NCBI GenBank assembly: GCA_021464245.1
Contig: JADCRB010000020.1
Location: 1,632,502-1,696,501, forward strand
DNA from: Carallia brachiata
Taxonomy: Eukaryota; Streptophyta; Magnoliopsida; Malpighiales; Rhizophoraceae
DNA length: 64,000 nt
Direction: 5' to 3'
A program made the position numbers and the translations under genes. This document shows, piece after piece, positions 1-13,028 of the stretch (position 1 is the first letter of the stretch; every line of letters begins with the position of its first letter). The notes under the pieces were generated by a model that was not told the DNA's origin, ran no database searches, and saw only the letters and a program-made list of their open reading frames with translations.

Positions 1-2090
1 TCTGTTTTAAAAACATTAACATGATTAAAAAATAAATTTATTATAATCGGTACAAAAATCAAACATTTTTATTTAGTAGCATATTTTTTCTTTAAATGGA
101 AAATAAAAATTATATGTGTTTTGCTGTCACTGACACAATTTCTTTGCATGGGGGGCAGTCATGAGATGGTCTCCATATGGGTTTTGTTTGTTTCCTTGTC
201 TTCTTGTTTCTATTTCTCTTTACTTGTTTTTTTCCCTTTTTTTTTCCCCCCCTTTTATACGATGCATATGTCTGCAGCCATCTCTCTCCCTCACACACAC
301 ATATGAATCTACACATGTCTGTGTGGCAGAGTCACGAGTGCTAGTTCTTGAGCGCTCAAACAAAACGTCTTTTCTCTTGAGGTACATACATTTCTATATA
401 TAATTTTCAAAAAAAAAAAAAAATCTGGCAGAGTAATCTAAATATATATAAAAAACTTAGGGAATTAAGATTGGACCCCACATTAATTTCACTGTAAGCA
501 CAAACATTAGACAAGTAGTTAGAATAAAATAACCATATTAAATTTACAAAATTGTGTTGTTTTCTCGTTATTATTCTTCTTTCCAAAAGCCAAAAAAACA
601 AAAACAAAAACAAAAAACATTGACGTATGTACAAACAGGAATCGGTGCATGTGGTACCACATGCGTAGAGGACAGAACATCGAGAAAGACCTCTCTCAGA
701 AATAACAATTTAACAGCTGGGATTAGAGAAACCTTTTTACCGCAGTATATATTTGAAAAGATTTATACCAAAATAACTTTTTTTTTTAACAACTTTACCA
801 AGCATAGCAGCTTTCAATTTGTTTTCCTCCATTTAACCTACATCCATTGATTTATGTTACCATATATTTTATTTTTATAATTCATTTGGTGGTTATTACA
901 TTTACTCACTTTTTTTTTATGAATATAATTTATTTTTAATTTTATACCACACAAATTTATTTATTTATTTATTATTTTAACTAAACTCCACTTATTATCA
1001 ATGCAATTGTGTGCTACATCGTTTTGTTATAGTATATTACCTTACAGAAGAACTCTTTTTCATTGCTACAAAAGAATTACGTACCCTCGGTTTAAAAAAA
1101 AAAAAGAAAAGTACCCTATATTGTAATGTTCAAACTTTGCCTGTTTATAGGGAATGAAACTTCCTTATGAAGAGATGCATGGCGTGGTGACGCAGGGAGA
1201 TTTTGAAGTGCTATAAAGACAGCTGCAGCTTCCCTTATCTCTATCTCTTGTCTGCTCGCTGCTTCCGTTGATGAATTGTACCTATAGCTAGATGCTCCTC
1301 AATTTCATACTTTGGATATTTTTACTTTATTAGCGTCGACATTTTCCTGTTTACTTTTTATCTTCTGGTACTTAAAAAACATACAACAGTTTAGGAACCT
1401 TCGTGTCTTTGAAACTATCTCGTCATGGTCTGTCATGATGAGGAGGAGTCCCTATGCATGAAGTTTTTATTAATTTTCTCCGGATAATTTTGTAGGACAA
1501 CATGTGGGACAAGCTTTTTAAATGAATTCATTTTCGCACCCCCATATGCTTGTATGATATTTCCACATCTTGGAACGATATTTCAACATCGTGGGCCTCA
1601 TTTAGATTCTCTGAGACTATGACATGAATTGCTTAATGGCGACATTCCCAAACTACTCTTCAATGAAGTCAAAAAGTAAAATTATTATTGTAATCCCTAC
1701 AGCCTGCATGGTTGTATCTAATTAATGTATAAAAACTGTCCAAAAAGAGTATATATATACATATATATAGCTTGGACATCCTTTAATTTCTTTAAAAATT
1801 AAAAATTGCTAGAGCAAAATGTTAGAAAGCTAACTTGTAGGGACCTCATGGCATGGGTCTAAAGCTCCTCTCCAAGCCCATTATTCATTCAATAGAGGAT
1901 GACATAGTACGTATCACAACAAGTGAATAAGAGAACGTGTGTGTTAAAGGTGAGGGTGGATCCATTATTCAGTCAGTATTCAATGGAAGCTATTGACCTA
2001 CTCATATTTCTGTTTTGATACATGCTGCTATTATCAAAATTTCGACTGGTAATCGTTCCATAAATACCTGACAGAAAATAAAAAGATTAA
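1..2090. other. AT-rich intergenic DNA, no gene supported
   Basis: Only short open frames through poly-T, poly-A and pyrimidine-rich sequence are present. A TATA-like motif at 1212-1218 is followed by a pyrimidine-rich stretch that resembles a 5' leader, but the first ATG after it opens only six codons, so no gene can be attached. A short inverted repeat with a 9-bp stem lies near 1420-1445 and is too short to interpret. Confidence 0.6.
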
Positions 2091-2440
2091 TTAATAATTT
2101 ATCAAAAATTTTCTATTCAATGTATAATTGCACTTACAATTGGGTCGTTGCAACGACGAGTTAGACAGTTTTATTCTTGCAATGTATTCCCCATGTGGTA
2201 TACAATTTTGCGAAAGTGGGAAGCAGGCAAAGGCCATAAAGGGATCAGCAAATTGGGACCAAACTGAGAGAAGTCTTTCATACGAGGAGTTACAAGCTTG
2301 GGCAGCTGGATGGGATCCCGATTCCAAGAGTATGAAACTTAGCCAATTTAAAGGTTTATTTTCATTAATTATACATTTTGCTATCTCTACGTACTCAAAT
2401 TTCTTTCAGGGGCACGTCGATAAAAGTCTCTTTGCATAGA
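2091..2440 (+). other. Unidentified open segment, possible exon relic
   Basis: An open frame across 2128-2439 has fairly protein-like composition in its first two thirds, including the segment SYEELQAWAAGWDP, and then falls into AT-rich sequence. A possible donor (AAAG|GTTTAT) occurs near 2350. The frame begins at TTG, and the first ATG is about 50 bases further in. No family was recognised, and no upstream or downstream exon could be linked. It may be an orphan exon, a transposon relic or chance. Confidence 0.2.
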
Positions 2441-2468
2441 TTGTGCCTTACCGCAAAATTAAAAACCT

Positions 2469-2905
2469 GCCTACCAATAGTAAGCCATTCGATTCGACGC
2501 TCCGGATTCTAAAGGAACCCGCATAAGCCCTTGGAGGATTAAAGCCAAAAAATGGTTAAAAGGCTGGCCCCCTACTAATAAGCCTTTTTGATCAACTCTA
2601 CGGGTTCCAAGGAACGTGTTCGAGCCCTCATAGCATTAAAGCAAAAAAATGCTTACATGCTTGGCTCCTACTAATAAGCCCGTCGATTCAATGCTGCAGG
2701 TTGTAAAGAACCCGTATGAGCCCTCCGAGCATTAGAGCGAAAAAATGGTTAAACAAACTAATCATTACCAACAAGCCCTTCGAGTCAATGCTCTGAGTTC
2801 CAAGAAACCCGCTTAAGCCCTCGGGGCATTAAAGCTGGAAAATGGGTAAATGCTTGCCATACTAATAAGCCCTTTAAATTACCGCTCCAAGTTCCAAGGA
2901 TTCTC
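2469..2905. repeat. Tandem array, ~95-bp unit, about 4.5 copies
   Basis: Four diverged units start near 2469, 2571, 2667 and 2762, with a partial fifth from 2857. Each carries the same order of landmarks: ACTAATAAGCC, then a GATTCGACGCTCC-like block, GGTTCYAAGGAACCCG, AGCCCTCGGAGCATTAAAGC, and an A-run followed by TGGTTAA. The array is more GC-rich than its surroundings. Units differ by many substitutions and small indels, so it is old. It could be a satellite relic or tandem repeats from inside a decayed element. Confidence 0.8.
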
Positions 2906-4804
2906 AACATATAATTTATAATAAATTATATTATTTTACTTTAAAATTGGTATTTTGTTAAAAATTTTAACAAAATATATTACATATACATTTAACCTTA
3001 ATGTTTAAGAAATTTTGAATTAAAGCAGTTAATATAATTAATAGAATAAATCTTCTTTATTGATTATGAATATTTTATTGTCAAACTATTTATTAGTACC
3101 TTTTTGAAGGAAAATATTATTATGAGTATAACCTTGAAAAGCTTTAAAAAGTTAATTTTATAGAGTACTATTACGTAGATGCAGAAAAAGCATACACAAG
3201 ACAGATATATAGTGATTGATCGATTGTTTTGTGTAACTCGACGATTAATATTTATAATAAAAAAATTGATGAAAATACATTGAATTTTGTTTCAAATATT
3301 AATTATTTATTTGTGCAAAACAATCAGTTGATTGATATACTTATATTCCTCGTCATACTTATATTCCTCGTGAGCTTTTTCCGGTGTCCAAATGCATTTT
3401 TCTTTGTATATGTGTATCATATATATCAAACACCTTAATTAGAATACCTAACAAATTTATTAAAAGTATCTGACACATATATTAGATAAATATGACACAC
3501 AAATTATAAATGACTAATACGAGAATTAGAAGTATCTAATATTTTATGTGTTTGTATTGTTTCTTTCAAAATTTTTAATTAAATATATTTTAAAGTGGTT
3601 GACACGTGTTTGAGAATATCAAACAAGTGTTGTGCTCTGTACCTATATACAATATAAGAATACATCAGCATCTAATCTCCACAAAAATGAGAACAAATGA
3701 TTATGAATTGTTGTCCTTTTTTTTTCAAATTAAGTAGTCTTGGATCAAAAGATTATGCAGCGATATCTTGTCCTGCCAAGGGATTTCCTTCCAGATTGGC
3801 ACAATGATTGGAGTATTAAATACGGTAATAATCATCCGTCTTTGGCAGATGTAGAGGTGTTTGGCTTCTTGTTGCTCATTGTTGTTGTGATTGTTGTCTT
3901 TGGCACAATACCTATAACGTGCTAAGGCGTTTGCAGATGAGGCTAGGTGCTGCTGGTCATCCTCTTACTCCAACAAAGTTTAATGCTATCATTTATATAA
4001 ACATTGGAAATTAATATCACTCTATCATCACAACTTTAAATTTGTGACATGAACCTGTTCTATCCCATGAATTACATGGACAAAACCGCTCATGAAGTTC
4101 TTCTCAAGAGCTCTCAGGAGGAGCCATTTCAGATATTGCCATTAAATCCACTCCACCACCTCTTCTTGCAACACCTTCACGTCCTTCTTTATCTACAAAC
4201 AATGCCAAGCCCTTCTTTCAATAATTACGGACAATGACGATCTCGAGAGCCTTGTCAAATTTATAAATGAAAAGAGGCGATTCCTTTGTTTGAAATCACA
4301 ATTTTGTCTAAACAGCTAAAGAATTATGTTTGGCAACAAATGAAATTTCTGAAATTCAATGTCTGCAATTCCTTTGTTTGAAATCATAATTTATAAATTT
4401 TAGGAATTCAGTTGGATTCTAATATTTTAAAAATTATATCAGCGTGCTAGAATGTGTAATTTTCACCAAAAGAGGCGATATTCGCTTACAATTTAATTCA
4501 TGCCATTCTGTTGTTTAAAATTTAAATACAAAGAAATGAAACATGGCGAATTTCTGTTTGTAATTTATATGAGATCAATTTAATTAAGTAAGGAACTCAA
4601 TCCCATTCTATCTCAAAAAAAAAAAAGCAATTCAATCCAATTCAATATTTTTTTGTAGTTTGAAATCAATATATACTAAAGTAGCAAACACAGAAAATGT
4701 TCAATAATTTAGAGATTAATTCCACAATTCAATTGCCAAATTAATTAAACTAAATTATATCCTTAAGAATTTACGTTAAATTAAATTAAATTATCCAAAA
4801 AATT
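2906..4804. other. Intergenic DNA, nothing firmly supported
   Basis: AT-rich sequence with short open frames only (about 60 codons near 3740-3925 and 4049-4237). The frames do not chain through convincing splice sites and match no family that could be recognised. Confidence 0.5.
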
Positions 4805-5037
4805 CATTAGCCCGAGCACCCCCAAGCCACGGTCTGTATGCCCGTATAAGGGCCCCCTCCAATAAAGAGGACCCCTTCCTTCATGAGCAAGGGCACTGGA
4901 GTTCCATGGCCAAGTTGGTACTCAGGCTGCAGATTGTTGCCCCTCATCAGGGGCAATAAAATGGGCCCTGCACTAATAAAAAGGGAGACCCTCCGTCGTG
5001 GGTAAGGCAACAAGCCCATGGTTTTTCCTAATATCAA
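4805..5037. other. GC-rich island in AT-rich DNA
   Basis: About 230 bases are clearly more GC-rich than either flank and begin and end abruptly. The block contains two related halves, each with a GGGCCC-containing stretch followed by AATAAA-A-GG-GACCC and a run near GGCAA. It is open on the minus strand for 76 codons, but the composition is not typical of a known family. It may be a fragment of a foreign repeat or a captured exon. Confidence 0.35.
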
Positions 5038-8000
5038 TGCCCAATAAATTCTAAAACACCATGCATATTTCTTGGACCGTGGCCCAAGCTACATACTGTT
5101 TGTTGGGGAGTTAGCAGCATCAAACTTTAATTGCTGCTATTTAAACCAAAAAAAAAAAAACTTTAGTTGCTGCTATCGTTATTCTAATATATAATTAGTA
5201 GAGATACTCTATAAAGACTTATTCGTCCTACATTCAGGTCTTGGTAACTTTATTTTTCTTTTCTAGTCTTATAGCGTCCCTTACAAAAAAAAAAAAAAAA
5301 AAAAAATTCTAGCAAACTTTGGACAGCGCCGGAGCAACAACTGTAGGAACTAGGGCAGACTAAATATGCTGAAATCTACATTAGAATTTGAGGTTTGGCT
5401 CCTGTGAAAGCCTTGTCCTGACCGGCTGACCGTCCAAATCAATTTAACAGGAAAATGATTCTTTCTTTTGGAGAAAAGGAACAGAAGCAAGATTAATGTT
5501 GATGAAAAAGGTGTAGAAATTTTTCCCTAGTTAACGAAAAAGATCCCAGATTTCACCGTTTAACCAGGATTTTGAGCTTATTGGATTGTCTAAAAAAAAA
5601 AAAACAGTTTTTGGGTCTCCCTAGTGCCTCGGCCGTGATACAATAATAATATTTATCTTTATTCCCATAAATCTCACATATCCATTGCGAGAATTAGACC
5701 CTCACACTTTAGAGTAGAAGTTTAAGTTTTGACATTTGAAGAGTCCCTTAAAAGTAAAAATACTCTCTCATTTCTCCAACCATGCATACTGGAAAGTGAG
5801 TATGTAATAGATGTGAATATGTCAAATATTAGAATATACAATCGTCAAGAGGAATATTTGACTTATATAGGAGTCTCCAACAAAAGTTGCAAGAATATTT
5901 AAAACTGGGAGAATGCAAGCAAAAAAATGGCAAATTTGTTTCTAAAGACAATTAATTTGAACTCGCATACAAGCACAATAAGCAAGGTGAGAGGCTCTGG
6001 AATGAAGCAGGAATCAAGCAAAGCAAAAAGCAGCATCAATTATTTCAAACACAGTTAGCCCCTCAAAGGACTTCAAAAAAAAAAAAACATTCTGCAGCAT
6101 TAGAACAAAAGCAAGCAAGATAATGACACAAACCAGTTCATCAAGCCCCAAAACTGCAGTTCATGTCAGTTATTAAGTCTCTTCTAGTTCACTTGGTAGT
6201 TTCTTGTGCTCTGATTAGCTTTTTTAATCATGCAGAAAGATAAATATCCCCGAACTTTCTAACATGCAACATGAAGTTCACAAAATGCAGAATTCCTAAA
6301 TTGCAAGAGGTAATAACTGAAAGCATTACCACCAGAAATGCCACATTGATGCACATAGGCATCAATAGTGTGTATCCAGCAATAAGATTTCATATATATT
6401 CCCAAAAATTTACAACAATAGGGACTTGTATGTAGAGCTTCAAAACATTTGTGATGCTCTAAATTCAACTGATAGAAGGGAGTAGCAGAATATTCAATGA
6501 GAGGTTTCCTTCGAAGGCAAAACAGCTGAGACCTTTTTTTTTTGTATAGAAGACATCAATTTGTTAAGCGGCTTATCAAGGCTCAGCAGCAGCTCCTGGG
6601 GAGATAAAAGATCTGGCCTCTCTAAGACTGTAACAGCAAAGGTGGCTGCCATGTTTACCTGTGATAAAATTGGAGATGAGATTAATAGGAAGGACGATCT
6701 TTGGATTGAAAAATCGACAATGCCTTAATCCCAAATTCAATTTATTATGAACTAAATTTGATGTGAAATCTAATTGTTGTAAGTGTGAAAGCATTTGAAA
6801 GTCTATGTTGGACATGTTCAAACCAATGCAACTCTCTCAAGCTATCTCCAATTAGTGCTACATGTAGTTTTCCTATGAATATTCTTATTCCTTATATGGT
6901 CCTTTCTAGAGTGGGCACATATCTATCCATCTAAGCATTCTCATCTCCACTAGAACAATTTTTGGACATGGTGTTTCTTGACAGCTCCATACTCATTAAT
7001 GTATATCATCACTAGTCTAATTGGTCTAATTGATGTTTACCATTCAAAATGGAGATTTTGTGGTCACACAAAAGTTCAATCACTCATCTCATTTTATCCA
7101 TCCAGCCCTCATTCTAAGAACAATGACCTCCACAGTATTTCCAGGCCTCACACATTTCCACTCAATTGATGAGAAAACTCCTTGAATCATGTTCTTGACA
7201 GCAAGCAGAGTTGCCAGAAACACCTCGTGAACTCACATGGATACACCAATGAACACGCCAACAAACCGAGCAAAGATTGGACACGAAGTTGAGCCAATTT
7301 TAGTGGCTGGAAAAGGAGGATTTGGAAAACATTTGAGGCTGATTTAGACCATCCTGGGAAGTTTTATGATGGCTTTACAGGCTTCACAAAACTGGAAACA
7401 AATCTTTACATTGGGAAAAATCAGGATACAATTGAAGAAATAAAGAGAAAAACTAACTGAGGGCTTTGATGGAAAGCAGCTCAAATGCTCAAGTGTTGAA
7501 AAGGGCGAATTAGGAATGGTTTGGGGTTGAATTGGAAGCTTTAAGCTTTAAAGCCTTGACAGGAAACATATCTGAAACTCTAGGGGGAAATCAAACACAA
7601 TTGGAGAAGAAAAAATGAAAAGGAAATTGAGAACTTTCATCGAGAGCTCTCCAATTAATCAAAGGTCGAAGGAAATGAATCTGGAGATCGATGGAGGAAG
7701 TTTAGGGAGGATTTTGATTGTGTTTGAAGGAGAAACAGATAGCTCGAAGAAGGAAAAGAAACTTGAGAAGACAAGGCTCCTCAAGAAAACAAGTTAAAAT
7801 TTATATCTCTCTAATTCGAATTTTGATTCATGGAGGGATTATTTATTTATAGAGGAACGTGAAGAGCCTGAAAACTTGTCCTCCCATTAAAACCAAATGG
7901 ATTAGAACAGGTTTGGAAGAGGTTTCAGACCGAATTGAATGAGAAAAACTTGTTACAGTCCACATAGGAGCCCAGACCATAGCAGAAAATATGACACACG

Positions 8001-9687
8001 ACCGTCAGAAGATAGTGCCGGCTTAGCCTAAGTCTGGCAGAACACATTGCCAGCCTGGCCTACGGAGGCAGAAAGTACATATTGAACCCATATGGCCAAT
8101 ATCCTTATTCCTTTGTCTGTACTTTGGTGATTCGTATCTCACTCATTTAACTCTAAATTGGGCAAGGCATATGCCCTTGGAAAATGGTATAACGTCTTGT
8201 TTCTGAGCATATAAGGATCACACTAAAATTCAATTTCATTTGGGAGTTATGCTTAAAAGAGTATGCCATATTCCCTGCAGTTTGCTCATTGATGAAGCTT
8301 GACTTTAGAAGGTTAAGCCTGTCTTTTATGGGTGAAATCAAAGGTTATTGAAAGCCTTCCATGTCTAGTTTCATTTGCTGCTAACTTCGCTCAAATATCC
8401 CATTTATAAGTCAAAATATTTTAGTTTAAGGGCACAAATGTCAAGTTTGACGGCTCTAAACTAACTTGTGAATAATTGATTTCCAAATTTTTAACAGTCA
8501 AACCCAAATTCAATTCTTTTAAGCCCAATCAATGTACATCAATCACAAGGTGTTTCTGACGATTGACGAAAATCGGGTGTCAGCACCGTGTTTTCAAGTG
8601 TCTAGCACTTTTATAAGGCATGTCAGGCAAGTATCAGTATCCAACACAGACGTGAAGGCTTATTAGACGTGTTTTGGCTTGTGGTTATCCTACAACACCA
8701 GTTATAGATTCACTGACAATTTAGAAATATTAAAGCAAAAAGTTTATGAAAAACTCTGCTTTTGTTGTTTTAAAGCCACAAGTCATCAACTAAAGAAGAT
8801 TAACAAGATAGAAGATAAAAATTAAAAAAACAATCTTCCTCCCATTAAGCATCCTCTTTATTTCTCTATAAATCTCCCTCCAACTTTTTAACCCTCTCCC
8901 ACTTGGAATAAGTTCAGATTCATGAGCACCAAGCCATGCTTAAAGAACAAATAGACCCCCAACCAACTGCTCTACTCAACTCATCCTTAAACCCGAACTA
9001 CTTGATGATTATGTAGGCACATGCACACAATTTTTTAAATAACTCGATTAATTAAAGATCAATGTCCTGGGGAATTGGTTTACTTCAGGGAAAATTGACA
9101 ATTTACTTCTACTATTTCATTTCTGTTGATGCCCCCAATGTGGTGCACCTCTATGTTTACACAGGCTGTGCAAGACCACTCAAACAAGTTTTTCTCGAAC
9201 TATCTTCAATAAAGGTGCATTCCTTGGTTTAAAATCTTTAGTCTGTTATTGAAGGTTATCATCTCAAGCCCAAAGTACATTTTATAGTAGTGCGAAGCTT
9301 GAGTTGTAACACATGCACAAGCATAACATGAAACGAATTAACATTAAACCCAATCATTACAACCAACAAACAAAAAGTTTCAAATAGTTACTGGGTTGCA
9401 AAGCAAAATCAGCAAAATGAAATAGCCAGAACCCACCACAAAGAAAATAAATATAAATGCCTTGATGTCGTAAAAATTCTTATAAGCCAAAAGCAATTCA
9501 TTTTCCACTCAAAGAATTCAACAAAGATGAAATCTCATCCGCGGAACTAACAAAACATGACAAAGCACCATCAAAACAAAAAGAAATAGAAAAAGAAAAC
9601 AAACAAACATTAAATAAAAATCCCAAAGCACAAGAAGTTAGAAACAAATAAAAACATGGGTAGGACCAAAAGAAAGAGCAACATTAC
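5038..9687. other. Long non-coding stretch with degenerate retroelement-like sequence
   Basis: No gene could be supported. The part around 7180-8650 differs in composition from the flanks. It holds a minus-strand TATAAATAAATAA-like box near 7840-7855 and a stretch near 8010-8080 with repeated TGCCGGCTTAGCC / TGCCAGCCTGGCC phrases. Together these resemble a decayed gypsy-type LTR or its flank in reverse orientation. No reverse transcriptase, integrase or clear LTR pair is visible, so the assignment is tentative. Confidence 0.3.
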
Positions 9688-10440
9688 CGAGTCTGTCGCT
9701 GCCTTCAGGAAACATTTTGCAAGGGGAAGGATACAAAACCTACGAGAGAGAATGAATAAACTCGAGTCAAAGAAAGAACACATGGATAACACTTGCATTC
9801 CTATATATCAATGTATTGGCACGATAAGTACAGTACACCAGAGAACCAGAGTCTGAAAATTTTGCTACTTGCATTGCATTCCCATAAGGCAAGAAAAGAT
9901 TTACGCAGTCGACCCGATTCAATTTGGGATTAAGCAACCTTTGTTAACATAAATTGTCATTGCTGTTGTTGTTTGCGTTGTGGTGGTGGCAGTGGTATAC
10001 TTGCATTTCTATGACAAGCAGTTGTTGGGTAATGGGTATGCATATGTTTAAACAACCTCAGTGACTTCAATGGGAATTTAGGGATTTGGGGTTAATTAGA
10101 AAGGGAAAACTTACAAAACACTTACATTCCACGGCCACCAGCAAGAGCTTCCTCTGAGGGGTCTCTCCAGTCATCAATCCTACAAGACGAAAGACAAGCG
10201 GTTAGATTAATTTAAATTATTGATTCATCCCTAATCACTCACTCTCTCTGCACTTCACTTGTGTGTCTGTGTGTGAGCGTCTGTGAATAAATGGATATAG
10301 TGAGAGAGAGAGAGAGAGAGGGAGCGAAAATTACACCAAACCATAACGGCGATCAAGTACGAGGCGACGGCAGTGTCGTTTGGCGTTGGATGACTCCATT
10401 TTCTATCCAAATTCCAAGCTTCCTTCCTTCCTTCCTTCCT
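9688..10440 (-). CDS. Small unidentified gene, first exons (partial model)
   Basis: Three minus-strand blocks join in one frame through consensus splice sites. Exon 1 ends at 10337 (TTTG|GTGTAA). Exon 2 is 10126-10179 (acceptor CTTGTAG, donor AT|GTAAGT). Exon 3 is 9688-9739 (acceptor CTCTCTCGTAG, donor TCG|GTAATG). The joined reading contains DPSEEALAGGRGM followed by FCILPLAKCF, which looks like a conserved protein, but I cannot name the family. The start is unresolved. The ATG at the head of exon 1 (MESSNAKRHC...) is not in the frame needed for exon 2, so either a different start, another 5' exon or a one-base error is involved. Downstream exons were not found. A CT-rich leader and a TTCC repeat lie at the 5' end. 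Function unknown. Confidence 0.4.
10297..10321. repeat. (GA)n microsatellite
   Basis: An uninterrupted GA run within the region modelled as the first intron or leader of the minus-strand gene; it reads as CT on the coding strand. Confidence 0.9.
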
Positions 10441-10444
10441 TCCT
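10421..10444. repeat. (TTCC)n microsatellite
   Basis: Tandem CTTC/TTCC units at the 5' end of the unidentified minus-strand gene; they read as GGAA on the coding strand, upstream of its first ATG. Confidence 0.85.
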
Positions 10445-10715
10445 ACCTCAAAAACAGATTGTTTTTAAAGTCTGAAGCACCGCCTGTGCTGTGAGTTCTG
10501 ACAAATACGAGTTGAAATTTGCGCATGTGTTTGGTACGCAGGACAAGTCCAACCAAGCACCCCCGTAACTTTGAGGCCTGAAAAATAGATGCTTCCTCCT
10601 GCGTCACCTTCGTTGTTCGGATGCGGAAACATCAACACATATATGACATGTCAATTTTACGAAAACAAAGAAACGGACACCACTTATCTATATACACCTA
10701 TATTGTTAGAGACAC

Positions 10716-11371
10716 CAAAGTTTTAAGAACTGAACTGGTCAGTGAATTAGAAAGATTAGTATTTTAAAGTTTAATCGATTCGACCAATATAATCGAGGTT
10801 GAACTGATAAAATCGGTATTTAATATTAAATATATAAAAATTAAATTTTTATATAACTTCTATAATTATATAAAATGTTATATTATATAAGAATGATAAT
10901 AAATATTTAAAATAAAATATATTTTAAGAATTATATTAATATTTACATACATTAAGGATATTATAATTAGTATATTTAACAAAATATATAATTTATAAAA
11001 ATTAATTAAAAAATAATATTTATAAATAATGGTTAAATATTAATTTTTTTAGTTTTAAATATTAAATTGAAAATTTTAATCAATTGAGGACTAAATTGAA
11101 ATTTTTAGTTAAAATTAGAGTTTTAATTATAAAATTTAGATAAAGTTTTGGGTCAAATTATAATTTAAAATTTTTTGGTTTAAATTGAACCGGTTCAACC
11201 GGTCCAGTTTTTTGCCGGTTTTCCTGGTTTTTGACCGATTTTTTCAATTTTTGACCGATTTTTTTCGGTTCGGTCCGCATCCCATTTTTAGGCCAAAACC
11301 GGACCGAATTTAGGACCAATCACTGATTTAACCGGTTGAACTGGTCCGTCCAGTCCGGTTCTAACTTCATT
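10716..11371. mobile_element. hAT-like non-autonomous element, ACCGG-rich family, copy 1
   Basis: The ends are inverted repeats. The left begins near CAAAGTTTTAAGAACTGAAC and the right is the complement of a GAAGTTAGAACCGGACTGG-like sequence. The flanks GAGACAC (10709-10715) and GATACAC (11372-11378) look like an imperfect target duplication. The interior is AT-rich. The right third is full of palindromic ACCGGTT / AACCGGT phrases separated by TTTTTGACCGATTTT. No transposase is present. Two other copies of the family are in this window (28522-29158 and 47087-47576). Confidence 0.65.
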
Positions 11372-12108
11372 GATACACACCTGAGCAAATATTATTATTC
11401 AATATATGTAATATTATTTAACATTTATTATTATATACTTACAGAAATAAATTCACTTATAACGTTAATTTTAAGTTAAGTCTTTTTTTTTGTTGTTAAA
11501 ATTAAAAAATAAATAAATTATACAATATGCACATATTCATGAAAGTATAATATTTGAACACAAAAAAGCAATTTTCCTCTATCCTTTTTTATTATTTTAT
11601 TACTTTTTTTTAAAAAAATATCTTAGATGTATTTTAAACGTGTCTAAAGCGTATCTGATACATATCCATATCCAACACAAACACAACGACTAATTCATCG
11701 TGTCTCTGTATCTTATAAGATAAATATTAAATTTGACCTGTATATAGAGTTAAAATAATCTCATTATAGTTTTTCCTAAATCACTTTTTGATATTCAAAT
11801 ATAATCATTAAGTAGGTAAAAATAATTGATTAATATTTAAGTAACAAATAATGATGGGCTATATGAAACGTCTTTGATACAAGAAAATGGAATAATATGT
11901 ATGATTTGCATCTTTTTTTTTTTTTTTCTATTTGTTATGATTTTGCATCTAAGGTCCTATTTGTTTTTTTAATATTGATTGTCAATTAATGTGTAGATCC
12001 ACGTCCCGTTAAGTAACTTCTTGAGTTTCTGATAAAGTGCTTAGTATCTTTTCTTAATGTACTCGATCCAAATAATCTCAATTGTGGAATTCAAACTTTT
12101 TTATTGAG
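11372..12108. other. AT-rich spacer, nothing seen
   Basis: Low-complexity AT-rich DNA between two non-autonomous elements; no open frame of interest. Confidence 0.6.
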
Positions 12109-12428
12109 AGTAATGCTATTCATCCTGAATTAATATCATAAATTTTAGTAAATACATAAAAAAGGGAAAAAAAATAAAATTAGATCAGAAAATATTGTAT
12201 CTAGTGATTTTCTCTAATTCTTTTTTAATCTCATCTCTTTTTTTTTTGTAAGTACATTCAAGACATCAAATCATAATATTTTTTTGTAAGTACATTCAAG
12301 ACATCAAATCATAATATTTAGTCGGAATGAATATCAACCCTTAATTATTTTTAACTTTTTTTCTCTTTTTTTAAGTATATTCAAGGCGCTAAATCATAAT
12401 ATTTAGTTTGAATTAATATCGTTACTCT
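12109..12428. mobile_element. AT-rich MITE, copy 1
   Basis: The left end (AGTAATGCTATTCATCCTGA) and the right end (reverse complement AGTAACGATATTAATTCAAA) are similar inverted repeats. Inside, a ~39-bp unit with GTAAGTACATTCAAGACATC occurs twice in tandem (12242-12319) and once more, diverged, near 12366. A related copy with matching ends is at 53724-53900. No coding capacity. Confidence 0.5.
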
Positions 12429-12986
12429 TTTACTAATTAATAAAGTACAAGTATGAATAAAATTGATTACTGCTAATTCAGCTCATACTTTTTGCATGCA
12501 TCATGTCACATTATGCATCGTGAACCAATTGTGATTTAAATATAAATTTTTTTATATAATTTTTTAAAAATTTATAAATAAACATTATATATTAGATCGA
12601 TAAGTGATTATATAGGATAAAATAATATTTTATTAACATTTATTTATTTTTAATAATTATCTTTGTAATATTTTTTGTTATTATTAGAATAAAAATAAAT
12701 AATAATATATATAATAACATTTCAATTCAATTTATTAACCACAATTTTTTTACATCAAAAATTAAAATCAAATAAAAAATTTTAATTTTTATTTAATTAA
12801 ATTAATTAATTATAAAATTAATTCGATTAGTGGAAAATTCGAATCCAACCGCTTTATTAGATATGGGTAATCTTGAATTGTTTTGAACAGCGAGGCAAGA
12901 TTGTTCCAATTCCTTCCTTGTTTTCCCGCCAAAAGAAAAAGCAAGCAGCCGACGGTGCAAATTACCAAAAAGCAAATTGCCAACAA

Positions 12987-12990
<4 letters not shown>

Positions 12991-13017
<27 letters not shown>
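12991..13017. repeat. (GA)n microsatellite in the TIPIN leader
   Basis: A GA run ending 12 bases before the candidate start ATG at 13029. GA/CT runs in plant leaders are known binding sites for BBR/BPC GAGA-binding proteins; regulation here is an inference. Confidence 0.85.
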
Positions 13018-13028
13018 CGAAGGGGAAA

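Noticed and set aside
3229..3438. 69-codon open frame
   Set aside because: AT-rich, asparagine/isoleucine-dominated, no start context and no homology recognised; it is consistent with chance.
6697..6712. TTTGGATTGAA resembling miR159
   Set aside because: The following bases diverge and there is no precursor stem.
7180..8650. A complete gypsy-type retrotransposon
   Set aside because: LTR-like composition only; no polyprotein motifs, no paired LTR and no target repeat could be found.
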